Positions 55,888 to 64,000 of a DNA stretch of 64,000 bases are shown in pieces (position 1 is the first letter of the stretch; each line of letters begins with the position of its first letter). The DNA is from Nocardia farcinica (GTDB lineage: Bacteria > Actinomycetota > Actinomycetes > Mycobacteriales > Mycobacteriaceae), in contig NZ_LN868938.1 in the NCBI RefSeq assembly GCF_001182745.1, positions 3,348,001 to 3,412,000 of the forward strand, in the 5' to 3' direction. The translations under genes were made by a program, and so were the position numbers. Below the pieces are notes generated by a model. It saw only the letters and a list, made by a program, of their open reading frames with translations. It was not told the origin of the DNA and did no database searches.

Positions 55888-57729
55888 ATGAGCGGCAACC
55901 GGCAGGCTCAACGCGCCTTCGACGCGGGGGTCCTCTCGCTGGGCCTCACCATCGACGGCCAGGAGTCGACACGCGATCTCGAATACGCCAAATTGGCATT
56001 CCAGCGTGCCACCGAATGGGATCCGACGATGTGCGACGCCTGGCTCGGGCGCGCCGCCGCCGGTGAGGTGACCGGCGAGGTACTGCACAACCTCTACAAG
56101 ACCAGCACCACCACGCTGTTTCGTGAGCAGCGCCGCCTCGGCCTGCCGCCGCGGGCGCTGTCGGGCCGGTTCCTCTCCGGTCTGTACATCGACTACCCGC
56201 TGGCCAGCTACACCGAGATCTGGCTGGCCAAGGCCGCGCACCTGATCTCGGAGAAGGAATTCGGCGAGGCCGAGCAGGTGCTCGACGAACTCGCCGAACA
56301 CCGGCGCCGGGTGAGCACCCCCGAACCCGAGCGGGTCGCCGACGACCGGATCTGTGCGTATGTGCGCGGTGTCCTGCACTTCACCACCCAGCGCTGGCCC
56401 GACGTGATGTCGGTGCTGGCCGGCTCCGCGGAGTGGGACGACCCGTATCTGGCCGCCGGCGCGCACGTGATGGTCGGCACCGCCTGCGCGCAGCTCGGCC
56501 TGTTCGGCGAGGCGATCCGGCGGTTGGAGCAGGCCGAGGCGGGGCCGATCCCGGCGGCGCGCACCACCGCCATGTACAGCCGCGGCCTGTGCCTGCGCGA
56601 AACCGGCGAGGAGGACAAGGCGCAGGCCCTGTTCGAGAAGGTGTATTCGCAGTCACCGGATTTCGCGGCCAACACCGCGGCCATGCGCGACCGCACCTAC
56701 CGCATCACGGTCACCACCAAGGAGGTGATCGACGCCCGCACCGACAAGTGGGATCCGGCCTCGGCGCCCTCGGCCGAGCAGATGCGCAACGCCGACGCCG
56801 AGGACCGCGCCAAGAAGATCCTCGCCGAGGCCCGCGCCGAACTCGACCGCCAGATCGGCCTGGAGTCGGTGAAGACGCAGGTCGCCAAGCTCCAGGCGAC
56901 CGCGCAGCTGGCGAAGATCCGTGCCGAGAAGGGCATGGCGTCGGTACCGCGCGGCAACCACCTGGCCTTCACCGGCCCGCCCGGTACCGGCAAGACCACG
57001 ATCGCCCGCGTGGTCGCCAAGATCTACTGCGGGGTCGGACTGCTCGAGACCGACAAGGTGGTCGAGGCCAAGCGCATGGATTTCGTCGGCCAGCACCTGG
57101 GCAGCACCGCGATCAAGACCGACAAGCTGATCGACAGCGCGATGGACGGTGTGCTGTTCATCGACGAGGCGTACACGCTGATCCAGACCGGGCTGTCCGG
57201 CGGTGACGCGTTCGGCCGGGAAGCGGTGGACACCCTGCTGGCCAGGATGGAGAACGACCGCGATCGGCTGGTCGTCATCATCGCGGGCTACGACGGCGAG
57301 ATCGACCGGCTGCTGGCCGCCAACGACGGCTTGGCCTCACGCTTTGCCAAACGCCTGCAATTCCCGTCCTACACCCCCACCGAGCTGGGCCAGATCGGCA
57401 AACTCATCGCCTCCTCGCGGGATTCGGAACTCTCGGACGAGGCGCTGGCACTGCTGGAACAGGCCTGCGACGGGTTGTACCACTCCGAGCGCATCGATCA
57501 GAGCGGTCAGCCGCGGCGCGGCATCGACCTGGCGGGCAACGGGCGCTTCGTGCGCAACGTCATCGAGGCCGCCGAGGAGGAACGCGAATTCCGGCTCGCC
57601 AACGACGATTCCCTCGATCTGAGCACGGTGGACGCGTCGGTGCTGATGCGCATCGAGGCCGCCGACATGCGGGCCGCGCTCGCCGGGGTGCTGTCCTCGC
57701 TCGGAGTGACCGACCTGCCGACCGCCTGA
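55888..57729 (+). CDS. eccA: Type VII secretion AAA+ ATPase EccA
   Basis: EccA is a cytosolic hexameric AAA+ ATPase that acts on substrates or chaperones such as EspG-PPE. The 613-residue protein has an N-terminal TPR-like domain (~1-280) with the EccA-typical start (AQRAFDAGVLSLG) and YPLASYTEIWLA. A CbxX/CfqX-type AAA domain follows, with Walker A GPPGTGKT (~363-370), Walker B GVLFIDEAY (~421-429), sensor IIAGYDGEID and the arginine-bearing ASRFAKRLQFP. M. tuberculosis ESX-4 has no EccA, so this marks the locus as of the ESX-1/2/3/5 kind. Its stop lies inside the first of three palindromic repeats. Confidence 0.95.
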   Translation: MSGNRQAQRAFDAGVLSLGLTIDGQESTRDLEYAKLAFQRATEWDPTMCDAWLGRAAAGEVTGEVLHNLYKTSTTTLFREQRRLGLPPRALSGRFLSGLYIDYPLASYTEIWLAKAAHLISEKEFGEAEQVLDELAEHRRRVSTPEPERVADDRICAYVRGVLHFTTQRWPDVMSVLAGSAEWDDPYLAAGAHVMVGTACAQLGLFGEAIRRLEQAEAGPIPAARTTAMYSRGLCLRETGEEDKAQALFEKVYSQSPDFAANTAAMRDRTYRITVTTKEVIDARTDKWDPASAPSAEQMRNADAEDRAKKILAEARAELDRQIGLESVKTQVAKLQATAQLAKIRAEKGMASVPRGNHLAFTGPPGTGKTTIARVVAKIYCGVGLLETDKVVEAKRMDFVGQHLGSTAIKTDKLIDSAMDGVLFIDEAYTLIQTGLSGGDAFGREAVDTLLARMENDRDRLVVIIAGYDGEIDRLLAANDGLASRFAKRLQFPSYTPTELGQIGKLIASSRDSELSDEALALLEQACDGLYHSERIDQSGQPRRGIDLAGNGRFVRNVIEAAEEEREFRLANDDSLDLSTVDASVLMRIEAADMRAALAGVLSSLGVTDLPTA

Positions 57730-57956
57730 GCGGGTCAGCGGCCGGAGGCGGCAGCGCAGCATCACCACGCAGGCCGCCCCGCTCAGGCGAAAATCCAACA
57801 CCGCCTGAGTGGGTCAGCGGCCGGAGGCGGCAGCGCAGCATCACCACGCAGGCCGCCCCGCACAGGCGCGATCAAACACCGCCTGAGCGGGTCAGCGGCC
57901 GGAGGCGGCAGCGCAGCATCACCACGCAGGCCGCCCCGCTCAGGCGAGATCCAACA
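57722..57956. repeat. Three tandem ~78-bp palindromic elements
   Basis: Copies start at 57722, 57801 and 57879 (periods 79 and 78), and a fourth partial start appears at 57957. Copies 1 and 3 are bounded by inverted ends CGCCTGAGCGGG and CCCGCTCAGGCG, with an inner GGCGGC/GCCGCC pair, so each can fold into a long hairpin. Copy 2 has changes in both ends that weaken its outer stem. They fill the gap between convergent eccA and eccB and overlap the eccA stop. They could serve as a bidirectional terminator; they resemble REP-type elements. Confidence 0.88.
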
Positions 57957-57970
57957 CAGCCTGAGCCGCA

Positions 57971-59458
57971 TCAGCGGGTGGTCGGCAGGGCGTCGTGCTG
58001 GACCAGCGCGTCGGTGGCCGACAACGTCGGACCGGGCACCAGTTGCCCGATGACGGCCCACGGGGCCAGCCGCGGTTCCTCCCCGAGTCCGAGCACCGCC
58101 GCGGTGGCCAGATCCGGGATGCCGTAGCGGATTCCGTTGTCGGCCACGTAGAACAGGCTGCCCCGGCGGGGACTGCCCGGCTCCATGCCGGTCACCTGGA
58201 CGAACTCCCCCGACGACGGGCGCAGGTAGGCGGTGTCCACGCGGTCGCCGATGCCGTCGGAGGTCGCCAGGGTGACCGGAAGGGCCGATTCCGGCATCGG
58301 CGTGCGGGTGCCCGCCAGCAGCCGCACGGTGGCGCGGTCCGCGCTGCCCTCGGCGGTGGCGTCTTCGGTGGGGTCGGTCTTGCCCCAGGTCAGGCAGCTC
58401 ACCGGCGCGTCCTCGGCGGACACGATCCGCGGCGCGGTCTCCGGGAAATGGTCCACCGGCAGCGTATTCAGCAGCGGGATACCGGCCAGCACATCCGGGG
58501 GCATGGTCTTGATCTGGCTCATGCCCTGGGAGTCCGCCGTGCGAATGACCTCGGCGGTGAAGGCGCTGACGCGCTGCACGCCGTCGGCGAGCACCACGTA
58601 CAGCTCGCCGGAGCCGGAGCCCCCGACGGAGATGACGCCGCCGACCGGCACCTCGGCCAGCCGGCCCGGCCCCGGCTTGCCCGCGTCCGGGATATCCGGC
58701 GCGGCCAGCGGCGGCACGGCGGCGGCCGCGTCGAGCAGTCCCGCACCGACCGGGCGCGGCCGATGCCCGGACAGGTCGAGGGCCCGCGCCATCACCGAGT
58801 TGCCCGGATCGAGCGCGGCGCGTTTGCCGTCGTAGAGCAGGTAGGTGCGGTCGGCGCGGCGCACCAGCACGGCCTCGTCGGCACCCAACGCGCGAATGCG
58901 CTCGCTGAGCTGCGGTTCTCCCGCCACGACCGTCGTCTGCACGCCCGTCGCCGAAGCCGCGCTGCCGGTGACCGACAACGCCACGGTGTCGCAGATGGTC
59001 CAGTCGGAGCGGTCGCCCTGCGCGGAGCCGGGCAGCGCCGACGGCGCACCGGGAATGCCGAGCAGCGGGCCGCGCGGCTCACCGGCGAGCTTGCTGTCCT
59101 TGACCGAATGCGGCGATTCGCTGCTGCCCGCGATGAGCCGGGCCGAGGCGAGGTTGAGCACCGGATGCAGCCTGCGCTCGCCGTCCTCGCGTTCGACCAC
59201 CACGTAGAGCGCGCCGCTGTCCTTGCCGACGACGATCAGCGCGTCACCGATGGCGCCCTGCGGGCGCAGGAACGCCATGATCGCCGCGCCCGCCACCACC
59301 AGCAGCCCGATCACCGCGCCGACCATCAGCGAACGGGCCTGCGACCGCATGGGGTCGTGCAGCATCCGCACATCCCGGCGCACCAGGGCGTGATCGAGCC
59401 TGCGCAACAGAAATCGGTATCCGTTGACCTGAGCCTTCGTGGTCAGCTGAGCGGGCAC
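57971..59458 (-). CDS. eccB: Second ESX locus core component EccB
   Basis: The GTG at 59458 gives 495 residues starting PAQLTTKAQVNGYRFLLRR; the frame extends to 59818 without similarity. The basic cytoplasmic segment (LDHALVRRDVRMLHDPMRSQ) is almost the same as in the ESX-4 EccB. A TM (~44-64) is followed by RPQGAIGD and the large outer domain. A GGAG six bases before the start is the likely ribosome-binding site and lies in a 17-base duplicated sequence. Confidence 0.94.
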   Translation of the reverse strand: MPAQLTTKAQVNGYRFLLRRLDHALVRRDVRMLHDPMRSQARSLMVGAVIGLLVVAGAAIMAFLRPQGAIGDALIVVGKDSGALYVVVEREDGERRLHPVLNLASARLIAGSSESPHSVKDSKLAGEPRGPLLGIPGAPSALPGSAQGDRSDWTICDTVALSVTGSAASATGVQTTVVAGEPQLSERIRALGADEAVLVRRADRTYLLYDGKRAALDPGNSVMARALDLSGHRPRPVGAGLLDAAAAVPPLAAPDIPDAGKPGPGRLAEVPVGGVISVGGSGSGELYVVLADGVQRVSAFTAEVIRTADSQGMSQIKTMPPDVLAGIPLLNTLPVDHFPETAPRIVSAEDAPVSCLTWGKTDPTEDATAEGSADRATVRLLAGTRTPMPESALPVTLATSDGIGDRVDTAYLRPSSGEFVQVTGMEPGSPRRGSLFYVADNGIRYGIPDLATAAVLGLGEEPRLAPWAVIGQLVPGPTLSATDALVQHDALPTTR

Positions 59459-59463
59459 GTGGT

Positions 59464-59495
59464 CTCCATCGAATGCTTGGCTCCATCGAATGCTT
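59464..59495. repeat. Short tandem duplication just upstream of eccB
   Basis: CTCCATCGAATGCTT occurs at 59464-59478 and 59481-59495 (period 17). On the minus strand each copy carries ATGGAG, so the duplication also doubles the eccB ribosome-binding site. It was probably made by replication slippage. Confidence 0.75.
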
Positions 59496-59697
59496 CGCGG
59501 CCGGTTGTCCGGTGATTCTTTACAGTATCGCGGGCACGGGCGGCGTGCCCGGCCAGGCGGTAGGGTGAGCACGAAAGATGCCGCCGGAGCGGGTGATCCG
59601 GTGCGCGCTCGGAGCCGATCAATCGTGGACGAGGCCGTGAACGAACCGAATTCCGAATCCGCGCACAGCGCGCGAGCGAACGGAGAACCGAAATACG

Positions 59698-61413
59698 GTG
59701 AACGCCGCATTGCGTGACCCGGAATTCTGGTTGTTCCGCCATATTCCGTTGCGCTACATGATTCCGCTGGCATTGTTCGCGGCCTTGGCGGCCTGGGTGG
59801 CCACCGCATTCGACGCACCCGCCGCCGTGATCGCGATCGTCGTCGCGGTGGTGCTGATCGCCGGTGCGGCGCCGGTGCGGCGGCGCCACCCCCGCAATGT
59901 GGTGGGGATGATCGCGCGGGCTATCGCGTTCCGGCGTCGCCGGGTGCGGCCGGACAAGCTGCCCGCGGGCGGCGAGGCGGTGGACGTGCCGTTGGCCGAG
60001 GGCGGCAGCTACGGCGTGCGCTGGGACAACGGCCTGCTGATCACCATGATGCGGATCGACCCGCCGCCGGACGCGCTCACCCTGCTGCGCCGCGGTTCGC
60101 TGAGCACCGACCAGGTGCTGCCGCTCACCGAGATCGGCCGGTGCCTGAGCCAGTTCGACATCCAGCTCGCCTCGATCGACGTCATCAGCACCGGCGCACG
60201 CACCGCGAGTAACGGCATCGTCGCCCGCCTCTACGACAGCATCATCGGCCCGCTGCCCGCCATCGCGCACCGCACGGTGTGGCTGGTGCTGCGGCTCGAC
60301 CCGCTGGCGAACGTACGCGCGGTGGACAATCGCGGCGGCGGCGCGACCGGCACCCTGCGCACCGCCATCATCGCCACCCGGCGGGTGGCCAATCGGCTCG
60401 CCGCCCTCGACATCTCCACCTCGGTGCTGACGGCGAGCGAGATGAACGCGGCCGTGCGGGTGCTCACCCGCGGTGTCGCCCTGGAGGACTTCGCGGAGAC
60501 GCCGCACTCGCTCGTGCACGACGGTGTGCACCTGACCAGTTACGAGATCGGCCCGGAACTGATCGGTTCCCGCGGGTTCGCCGACATCTGGGCGACCCCG
60601 AGTATGAGCACCACGGTCACCGTGCGGTTGCGCCCCGGCGAGCAGCGGTCCGCGCAGCCCGAGGACTCCCCGCCGATCACCCTGGGCGCGCTGGTGCGCT
60701 TCGACACCGAGGCCGAGCCGGCCGCCCCGCCGGTGGCCGGTCTGCGGCCGCTGCCGGGACGGCAGTTCCGCGCCCTGCTCGACTGTCTGCCCGCCCAGTT
60801 CACCGGGCACGACGGCGTGAGCGACTACCGCGGCCCGCTCGACGCGCTGGACGGCATCGCGTTGCCGACCGCGGGCTGTGGCCAGCTGATCGGCGCCGAC
60901 GAACTCGGACAGGGCATCGCCGTGCCGTTGATCGGCGAGGGCACCCGGCACCTCGAGGTGATCGGCAAGCTCGACCTGGCTCAGCAGGTGATCCTGCGCG
61001 CGATCGCGTTGGGCGCGCACGTGGTGGTGCACACCGACCGGCCGGAGGCGTGGCATTCGATGGTCGTCAACGTCGGTGACCCGTACGCGCTCTCGCTGGC
61101 CCCGCGCTTCGCGGGCACCGGCCATCCCCCCGCTCCCCCGGCCGCCGCCACGCCGGGTCCGTTCCCGGCCGCCACGGTCATCGTCTTCGACGGCATCGCG
61201 CCGACCGCGCAGGCCGGTGGTGCCACGATCGTGCACGTGCGCGCACCGCACGCACCGGCGAGTGCGGTGGACGCCGATGTGGTGCTGATCCAGGATCCCG
61301 CGGCGCCCAACTCCATCACCGTGCGCACCTCCACCGCGACCACCACGGTCACGATGGTCACCACCCCCGACGAAATGCGGTACATCGGCGAATCCCTGGT
61401 CGCCGCGCGCTGA
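59698..61413 (+). CDS. eccE: Second ESX locus component EccE
   Basis: The GTG at 59698 has GGAGAA upstream and gives 571 residues. Two N-terminal membrane helices (~18-60) are followed by a soluble domain. Blocks such as GSLSTDQVLPLTEIGRCLSQ, LDPLANVRAVDNRGGG and HLEVIGKLDLAQQVILRAIA align with the ESX-4 EccE of this window. It is divergent from eccB across ~240 bases and convergent with the WXG100 gene at 61475. This eccB/eccE divergent layout is the same in both loci. Confidence 0.92.
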   Translation: MNAALRDPEFWLFRHIPLRYMIPLALFAALAAWVATAFDAPAAVIAIVVAVVLIAGAAPVRRRHPRNVVGMIARAIAFRRRRVRPDKLPAGGEAVDVPLAEGGSYGVRWDNGLLITMMRIDPPPDALTLLRRGSLSTDQVLPLTEIGRCLSQFDIQLASIDVISTGARTASNGIVARLYDSIIGPLPAIAHRTVWLVLRLDPLANVRAVDNRGGGATGTLRTAIIATRRVANRLAALDISTSVLTASEMNAAVRVLTRGVALEDFAETPHSLVHDGVHLTSYEIGPELIGSRGFADIWATPSMSTTVTVRLRPGEQRSAQPEDSPPITLGALVRFDTEAEPAAPPVAGLRPLPGRQFRALLDCLPAQFTGHDGVSDYRGPLDALDGIALPTAGCGQLIGADELGQGIAVPLIGEGTRHLEVIGKLDLAQQVILRAIALGAHVVVHTDRPEAWHSMVVNVGDPYALSLAPRFAGTGHPPAPPAAATPGPFPAATVIVFDGIAPTAQAGGATIVHVRAPHAPASAVDADVVLIQDPAAPNSITVRTSTATTTVTMVTTPDEMRYIGESLVAAR

Positions 61414-61474
61414 TCCGCGCGCACGACAACGGCCGGCCGACACGGTGTCGACCGGCCGTCGTGGCCCCGGGCGC

Positions 61475-61771
61475 TCAGAAGCTGAAGCCGTCGCCGATCT
61501 TCTGGTCGGTGCCGAGCGCGCGCTGCAGCGCGTTCTCGACGGCCGCGGCCACCTTGTTCAGGATGACCAGGGTGTCGCCGAACTCGTTGTCCCACTTGGA
61601 CTTCACCGTGGTGAAGCCGGCCAGCGCCGCGTTGCCCTCCCAGGCCTGGGACAGCTTGGCGGCGGCGGTCTCGAGGTTTTCGCCCTCCTGCTGGAGCTTG
61701 GCGTAGTTCTCGTTCAAGTTGTTGAACAACTCGGTCATCGTGGCTTCGTCGTAAAGCATGTGGTCGGACAT
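61475..61771 (-). CDS. WXG100 (Esx) secreted protein, second ESX locus, second of pair
   Basis: The 98-residue helical hairpin has turn AWEG (W44, G46), the form seen in some EsxH/EsxR-like members rather than NWKG. It starts MSDHMLYDEATM. It lies 40 bases after its partner and should heterodimerise with it. The C-terminal half has no obvious YxxxD/E, so export would depend on the partner or a PPE complex. Confidence 0.88.
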   Translation of the reverse strand: MSDHMLYDEATMTELFNNLNENYAKLQQEGENLETAAAKLSQAWEGNAALAGFTTVKSKWDNEFGDTLVILNKVAAAVENALQRALGTDQKIGDGFSF

Positions 61772-61811
61772 AATCCCGCCCTTCGTCTAGTGGAGTCTGT
61801 GTCCTGGAGGA

Positions 61812-62108
61812 TCAGGCGAGCCGCAGGCCGCCGAACTCCTCGTAGCCCTGCGCGTCCATCTCACGCAGCTGCACGGTGCCCGTGCCGACCTGCTGCTCGA
61901 TCTCGCGCAGCACGCCGTTGAGGCGGTGGGTCTCGGCGTCCCATTCGGCGACGGCCTGGGCGAAGGCCGTGTTCGCCTCGCCCTTCCAGCCGGCGCGCGC
62001 GGCGTCGACGGCGGTGTCGATGGCGGCCAGCGTGCGCTGGATCGCGTCGACGGCGTCGGCCATCTCGTTCTTGGCGGCTTCGGCTATGTCGTGCTGTGCT
62101 TGCACCAT
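61812..62108 (-). CDS. WXG100 (Esx) secreted protein, second ESX locus, first of pair
   Basis: The 98-residue WXG100 protein has turn GWKG (W41, G43). The C-terminus ends with DAQGYEEFGGLRLA, whose Tyr lies near where a YxxxD/E export signal would be, though the exact spacing is not matched. It is the first gene of the esx pair and follows the EspG-like gene by 79 bases on the same strand. The PPE-EspG-Esx-Esx run suggests one operon. Confidence 0.88.
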   Translation of the reverse strand: MVQAQHDIAEAAKNEMADAVDAIQRTLAAIDTAVDAARAGWKGEANTAFAQAVAEWDAETHRLNGVLREIEQQVGTGTVQLREMDAQGYEEFGGLRLA

Positions 62109-62187
62109 GACGTGTGCACCTTCCTTCTGGGTGTATGCGGTGTGCCAGAAGGTGATGCCGGGACGGCATCACCCGAGTCGGAGATGA

Positions 62188-62982
62188 TTACTGCGGTAGC
62201 CACCTCCCCCCGGGCAAGGTTTCGATCAGCCCGGAAATCGCCTGGGCGACACGGTGATCGGTGCCCGGTGTGACGGTGGACCAGACCTGCTGGTCCGGCG
62301 CGATCCCGGGGGCGACCACGATGCGGCCACGACCGGTCTCGTACACCACGGCCGCGCAGGGCGGTCGCGTGGTCACGCCGTCGACGTGCGCGTAGGCGAC
62401 GATCTCGGCGTAGGCACGGCAGGACTCGAAGGCGAGTCCGTAGCGGGGGGCGTCGCGCTCGGCGACGCCGAGGGCGTAGACGGCGTCGGTGAAGTCGGCC
62501 GACGTGCGCGCCGCCGACAGCCGCTCGGCCAGTTCGGCCGCCGGTGCGCTGAACGGCGCGACGTCGGCGGGTTCGGCCGGGCCGAGCGCGCGCAGCAGCG
62601 CGGCCACCAGCGCCGACCCGGACTCGTCCGACCAGGCGGGCTCGATCCGGATGTCGTCCCCGCGGCGCAGCGCCAGCGCGTGCCGCTCACCACGCAGCGC
62701 CAGGCACAACCTCGTCGGCGCGCCGTCACCGGGGTAGACCCGGGCCACCAGCTCGCGGTCCGGCTGGGCGAGGACGTACATCGCGTCGGCCAGTTCGGGG
62801 TCGACCTCGCCGTACCCGTCGATCAGGCCCGCGCCGGTCAGATCCGCGACGGCGCGACGCTGGGCCGCGGTCCACGCGTCGTAGGTCTGCTGGCGCGGGC
62901 CGATGCCGAGCACCAGCGGCATGGTCTGGATGCCGAGCCGTTCGGCGAGGGCGAGCACGCCGTCGTTGGTCAGGGTCGTCAC
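62188..62982 (-). CDS. espG: EspG-like chaperone of the second ESX locus
   Basis: EspG proteins bind the tip of the PPE partner in PE-PPE dimers and keep them soluble for secretion. The 264-residue protein has the family length. The central strand region (PTRLCLALRGERHALALRRGDDI) and C-terminal block (GRIVVAPGIAPDQQVWSTV, then PGTDHRVAQAI) match EspG. The ATG at 62982 overlaps the stop of the PPE gene (ATGA), so chaperone and client are translationally coupled. EspG is not part of ESX-4, so this supports an ESX-1/2/3/5-type identity. Confidence 0.88.
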   Translation of the reverse strand: MTTLTNDGVLALAERLGIQTMPLVLGIGPRQQTYDAWTAAQRRAVADLTGAGLIDGYGEVDPELADAMYVLAQPDRELVARVYPGDGAPTRLCLALRGERHALALRRGDDIRIEPAWSDESGSALVAALLRALGPAEPADVAPFSAPAAELAERLSAARTSADFTDAVYALGVAERDAPRYGLAFESCRAYAEIVAYAHVDGVTTRPPCAAVVYETGRGRIVVAPGIAPDQQVWSTVTPGTDHRVAQAISGLIETLPGGRWLPQ

Positions 62983-63962
62983 GGCGCGCTCCCGGTCGTT
63001 CCGCGATCCTGCGGCACCGCACCGGGTTCCGGCGCACCGAGCACGGCGGGCGCGGCGACGATCCCCAGTTCGGCGCCGAGTGCGTCACCGACGGCGGTGG
63101 CGCCCGACGGCGATTCGTACTCCTGTTCCTGGGCGGCCGCCGCGGCGCCGACCGCGCCGGGCACCAGCGGCACCGCCGATCCGCCCGCGGGCACCGGCTG
63201 CGGCGCCGGCGCGGTGTGGGTGAGGGTTTCGGTCTCGGCGGACTGCACGAACACCGGCGCCTGGTAGGCGGTCTTGGCGCGCGGAATCGCGCCGAGGCCG
63301 TAGCCACCCGCGCGGACGACACCCGGCGCCGCGGGCGGCACCGCGCCGGCGGTCACGGGTGGCGCGGCGGCGGCCGTCTGCTCGGCCGCCAGCGCCGCGG
63401 GCGAGACGAGTGCGGGCGGTTCGCGCTGCTCCCACGGCATCGCCAGCGGCTCGGTCGCGGCCTCGTAGGCGCGCATCACCCGGGAGGCCGCGGCCTTGGC
63501 CACATCGGCATCGGCGTCGGTCTCGGCGGCCACCGCCCGGATGGGCGCGCCGAGCCCGGCGGTCATCGCCTCCAGCATGCGCTTGGCCTCGGCCAGCGCG
63601 GCCAGCTCCCCGCCGTCGGGCATCGCGAGCCGGGCCACCTCGTAGGCGGCGGCCTGGGCGTGCGCCTTCGCCGCGTGATCGGCGGCCGCACCCGCCGCCT
63701 CGATCAGCCAATCACGGAGGCCGGTCACCTTCTCGAGCACATCCCGGCTGGTGGTCGACTGCCACGCGCCCCGGAGGGTCGCCATCACCAGCTCGTATTC
63801 GACCACCGCCGCGCCGAAGCTCTCGGCGAGCCTGCCCCACGCCGCGCCGGCTTCGGCGAGCGGGACGGAGCCGGGACCGGTGCGCAGCTCACGCGCCATC
63901 CGGTCCGGCTCCATGGCCTCCCAGACGACCCCGGTGAATCCGGGCTGCGGTGGTTCGATCAT
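62979..63962 (-). CDS. PPE-domain protein, probable substrate of the second ESX system
   Basis: The 327-residue protein has an N-terminal ~170-residue helical PPE-type domain (TGVVWEAMEPDRMARELRTG, then LAEAGAAWGRLAESF, GAWQSTTSR, and AKAHAQAAAYEVARLAMP). The order and spacing resemble mycobacterial PPE proteins, but the literal Pro-Pro-Glu at the start is replaced by EPPQPG. The C-terminal ~150 residues are Ala/Pro/Gly-rich and likely disordered. The ATG at 63962 is the last feature; the 38 bases left contain a TGA that could end an upstream PE gene, which lies outside the window. Confidence 0.82.
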   Translation of the reverse strand: MIEPPQPGFTGVVWEAMEPDRMARELRTGPGSVPLAEAGAAWGRLAESFGAAVVEYELVMATLRGAWQSTTSRDVLEKVTGLRDWLIEAAGAAADHAAKAHAQAAAYEVARLAMPDGGELAALAEAKRMLEAMTAGLGAPIRAVAAETDADADVAKAAASRVMRAYEAATEPLAMPWEQREPPALVSPAALAAEQTAAAAPPVTAGAVPPAAPGVVRAGGYGLGAIPRAKTAYQAPVFVQSAETETLTHTAPAPQPVPAGGSAVPLVPGAVGAAAAAQEQEYESPSGATAVGDALGAELGIVAAPAVLGAPEPGAVPQDRGTTGSAP

Positions 63963-64000
63963 CGTCGTGCTCCGTACCGGGTCCGCCCGGATCTCAGGCG

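Noticed and set aside
59443..61443. A 666-residue minus-strand ORF opposite the second eccE
   Set aside because: It is Arg/Gly/His-rich shadow sequence, and EccE on the plus strand matches the ESX-4 EccE.
63963..64000. A possible PE gene end
   Set aside because: Only a TGA is visible in the last 38 bases; there is not enough sequence to support a gene.

Overview
The window looks like chromosomal DNA of a high-GC actinomycete of the Mycobacteriales, most like Nocardia. The evidence is the very high GC content, frequent GTG and TTG starts, mycolata-type ESX (type VII) secretion genes, and gene order matching the Mycobacterium tuberculosis block Rv3441c-Rv3463 (glmM, rpsI, rplM, ESX-4, then truA, rplQ, rpoA, rpsD, rpsK, rpsM, rpmJ, infA). 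No tRNA, rRNA, insertion sequence or CRISPR array was seen.

Region 1 (1-4.2 kb): the tail of an ABC-F ATPase, an AbiEi-like protein with an odd C-terminus, glmM, and the rplM-rpsI ribosomal pair.

Region 2 (4.3-20.5 kb): an accessory envelope and signalling block sits between rplM and ESX-4, which are neighbours in M. tuberculosis. It holds an Rv1747-like exporter (two FHA domains, ATPase, membrane domain), an actin/Hsp70-fold-like membrane protein, a zinc-metallopeptidase lipoprotein, a cytoplasmic FHA protein, a tandem array of six paralogous lipoproteins, and a PknF-like Ser/Thr kinase. In M. tuberculosis PknF phosphorylates the FHA exporter encoded next to it, so this is probably one phospho-signalling module.

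Region 3 (20.9-34.3 kb): an ESX-4-type locus with two WXG100 proteins, an Rv3446c-like protein, eccC, eccD, mycP, a potassium-channel gene, eccB and eccE. The mycP gene carries an apparent one-base deletion.

Region 4 (34.3-43.6 kb): housekeeping genes. These are an FMN reductase, MTA phosphorylase, an EamA transporter broken by an in-frame TGA, csoR with its operator, a luciferase-like oxidoreductase, a CIRCE-controlled small heat-shock gene, truA (with an unclear start), and the alpha-operon genes rplQ, rpoA, rpsD, rpsK, rpsM, rpmJ and infA.

Region 5 (43.8-64 kb): a second, richer ESX locus. It has an EspI-like ATPase with a very long repeat-rich Pro/Ala N-terminus, a DUF4254 protein, eccD-mycP-eccC in one operon, eccA, eccB, eccE, two WXG100 proteins, an EspG-like chaperone and a PPE-domain protein. 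EccA, EspG and PPE are hallmarks of the mycobacterial ESX-1/2/3/5 systems and are absent from ESX-4. The window ends just upstream of the PPE gene, where a PE gene would be expected.
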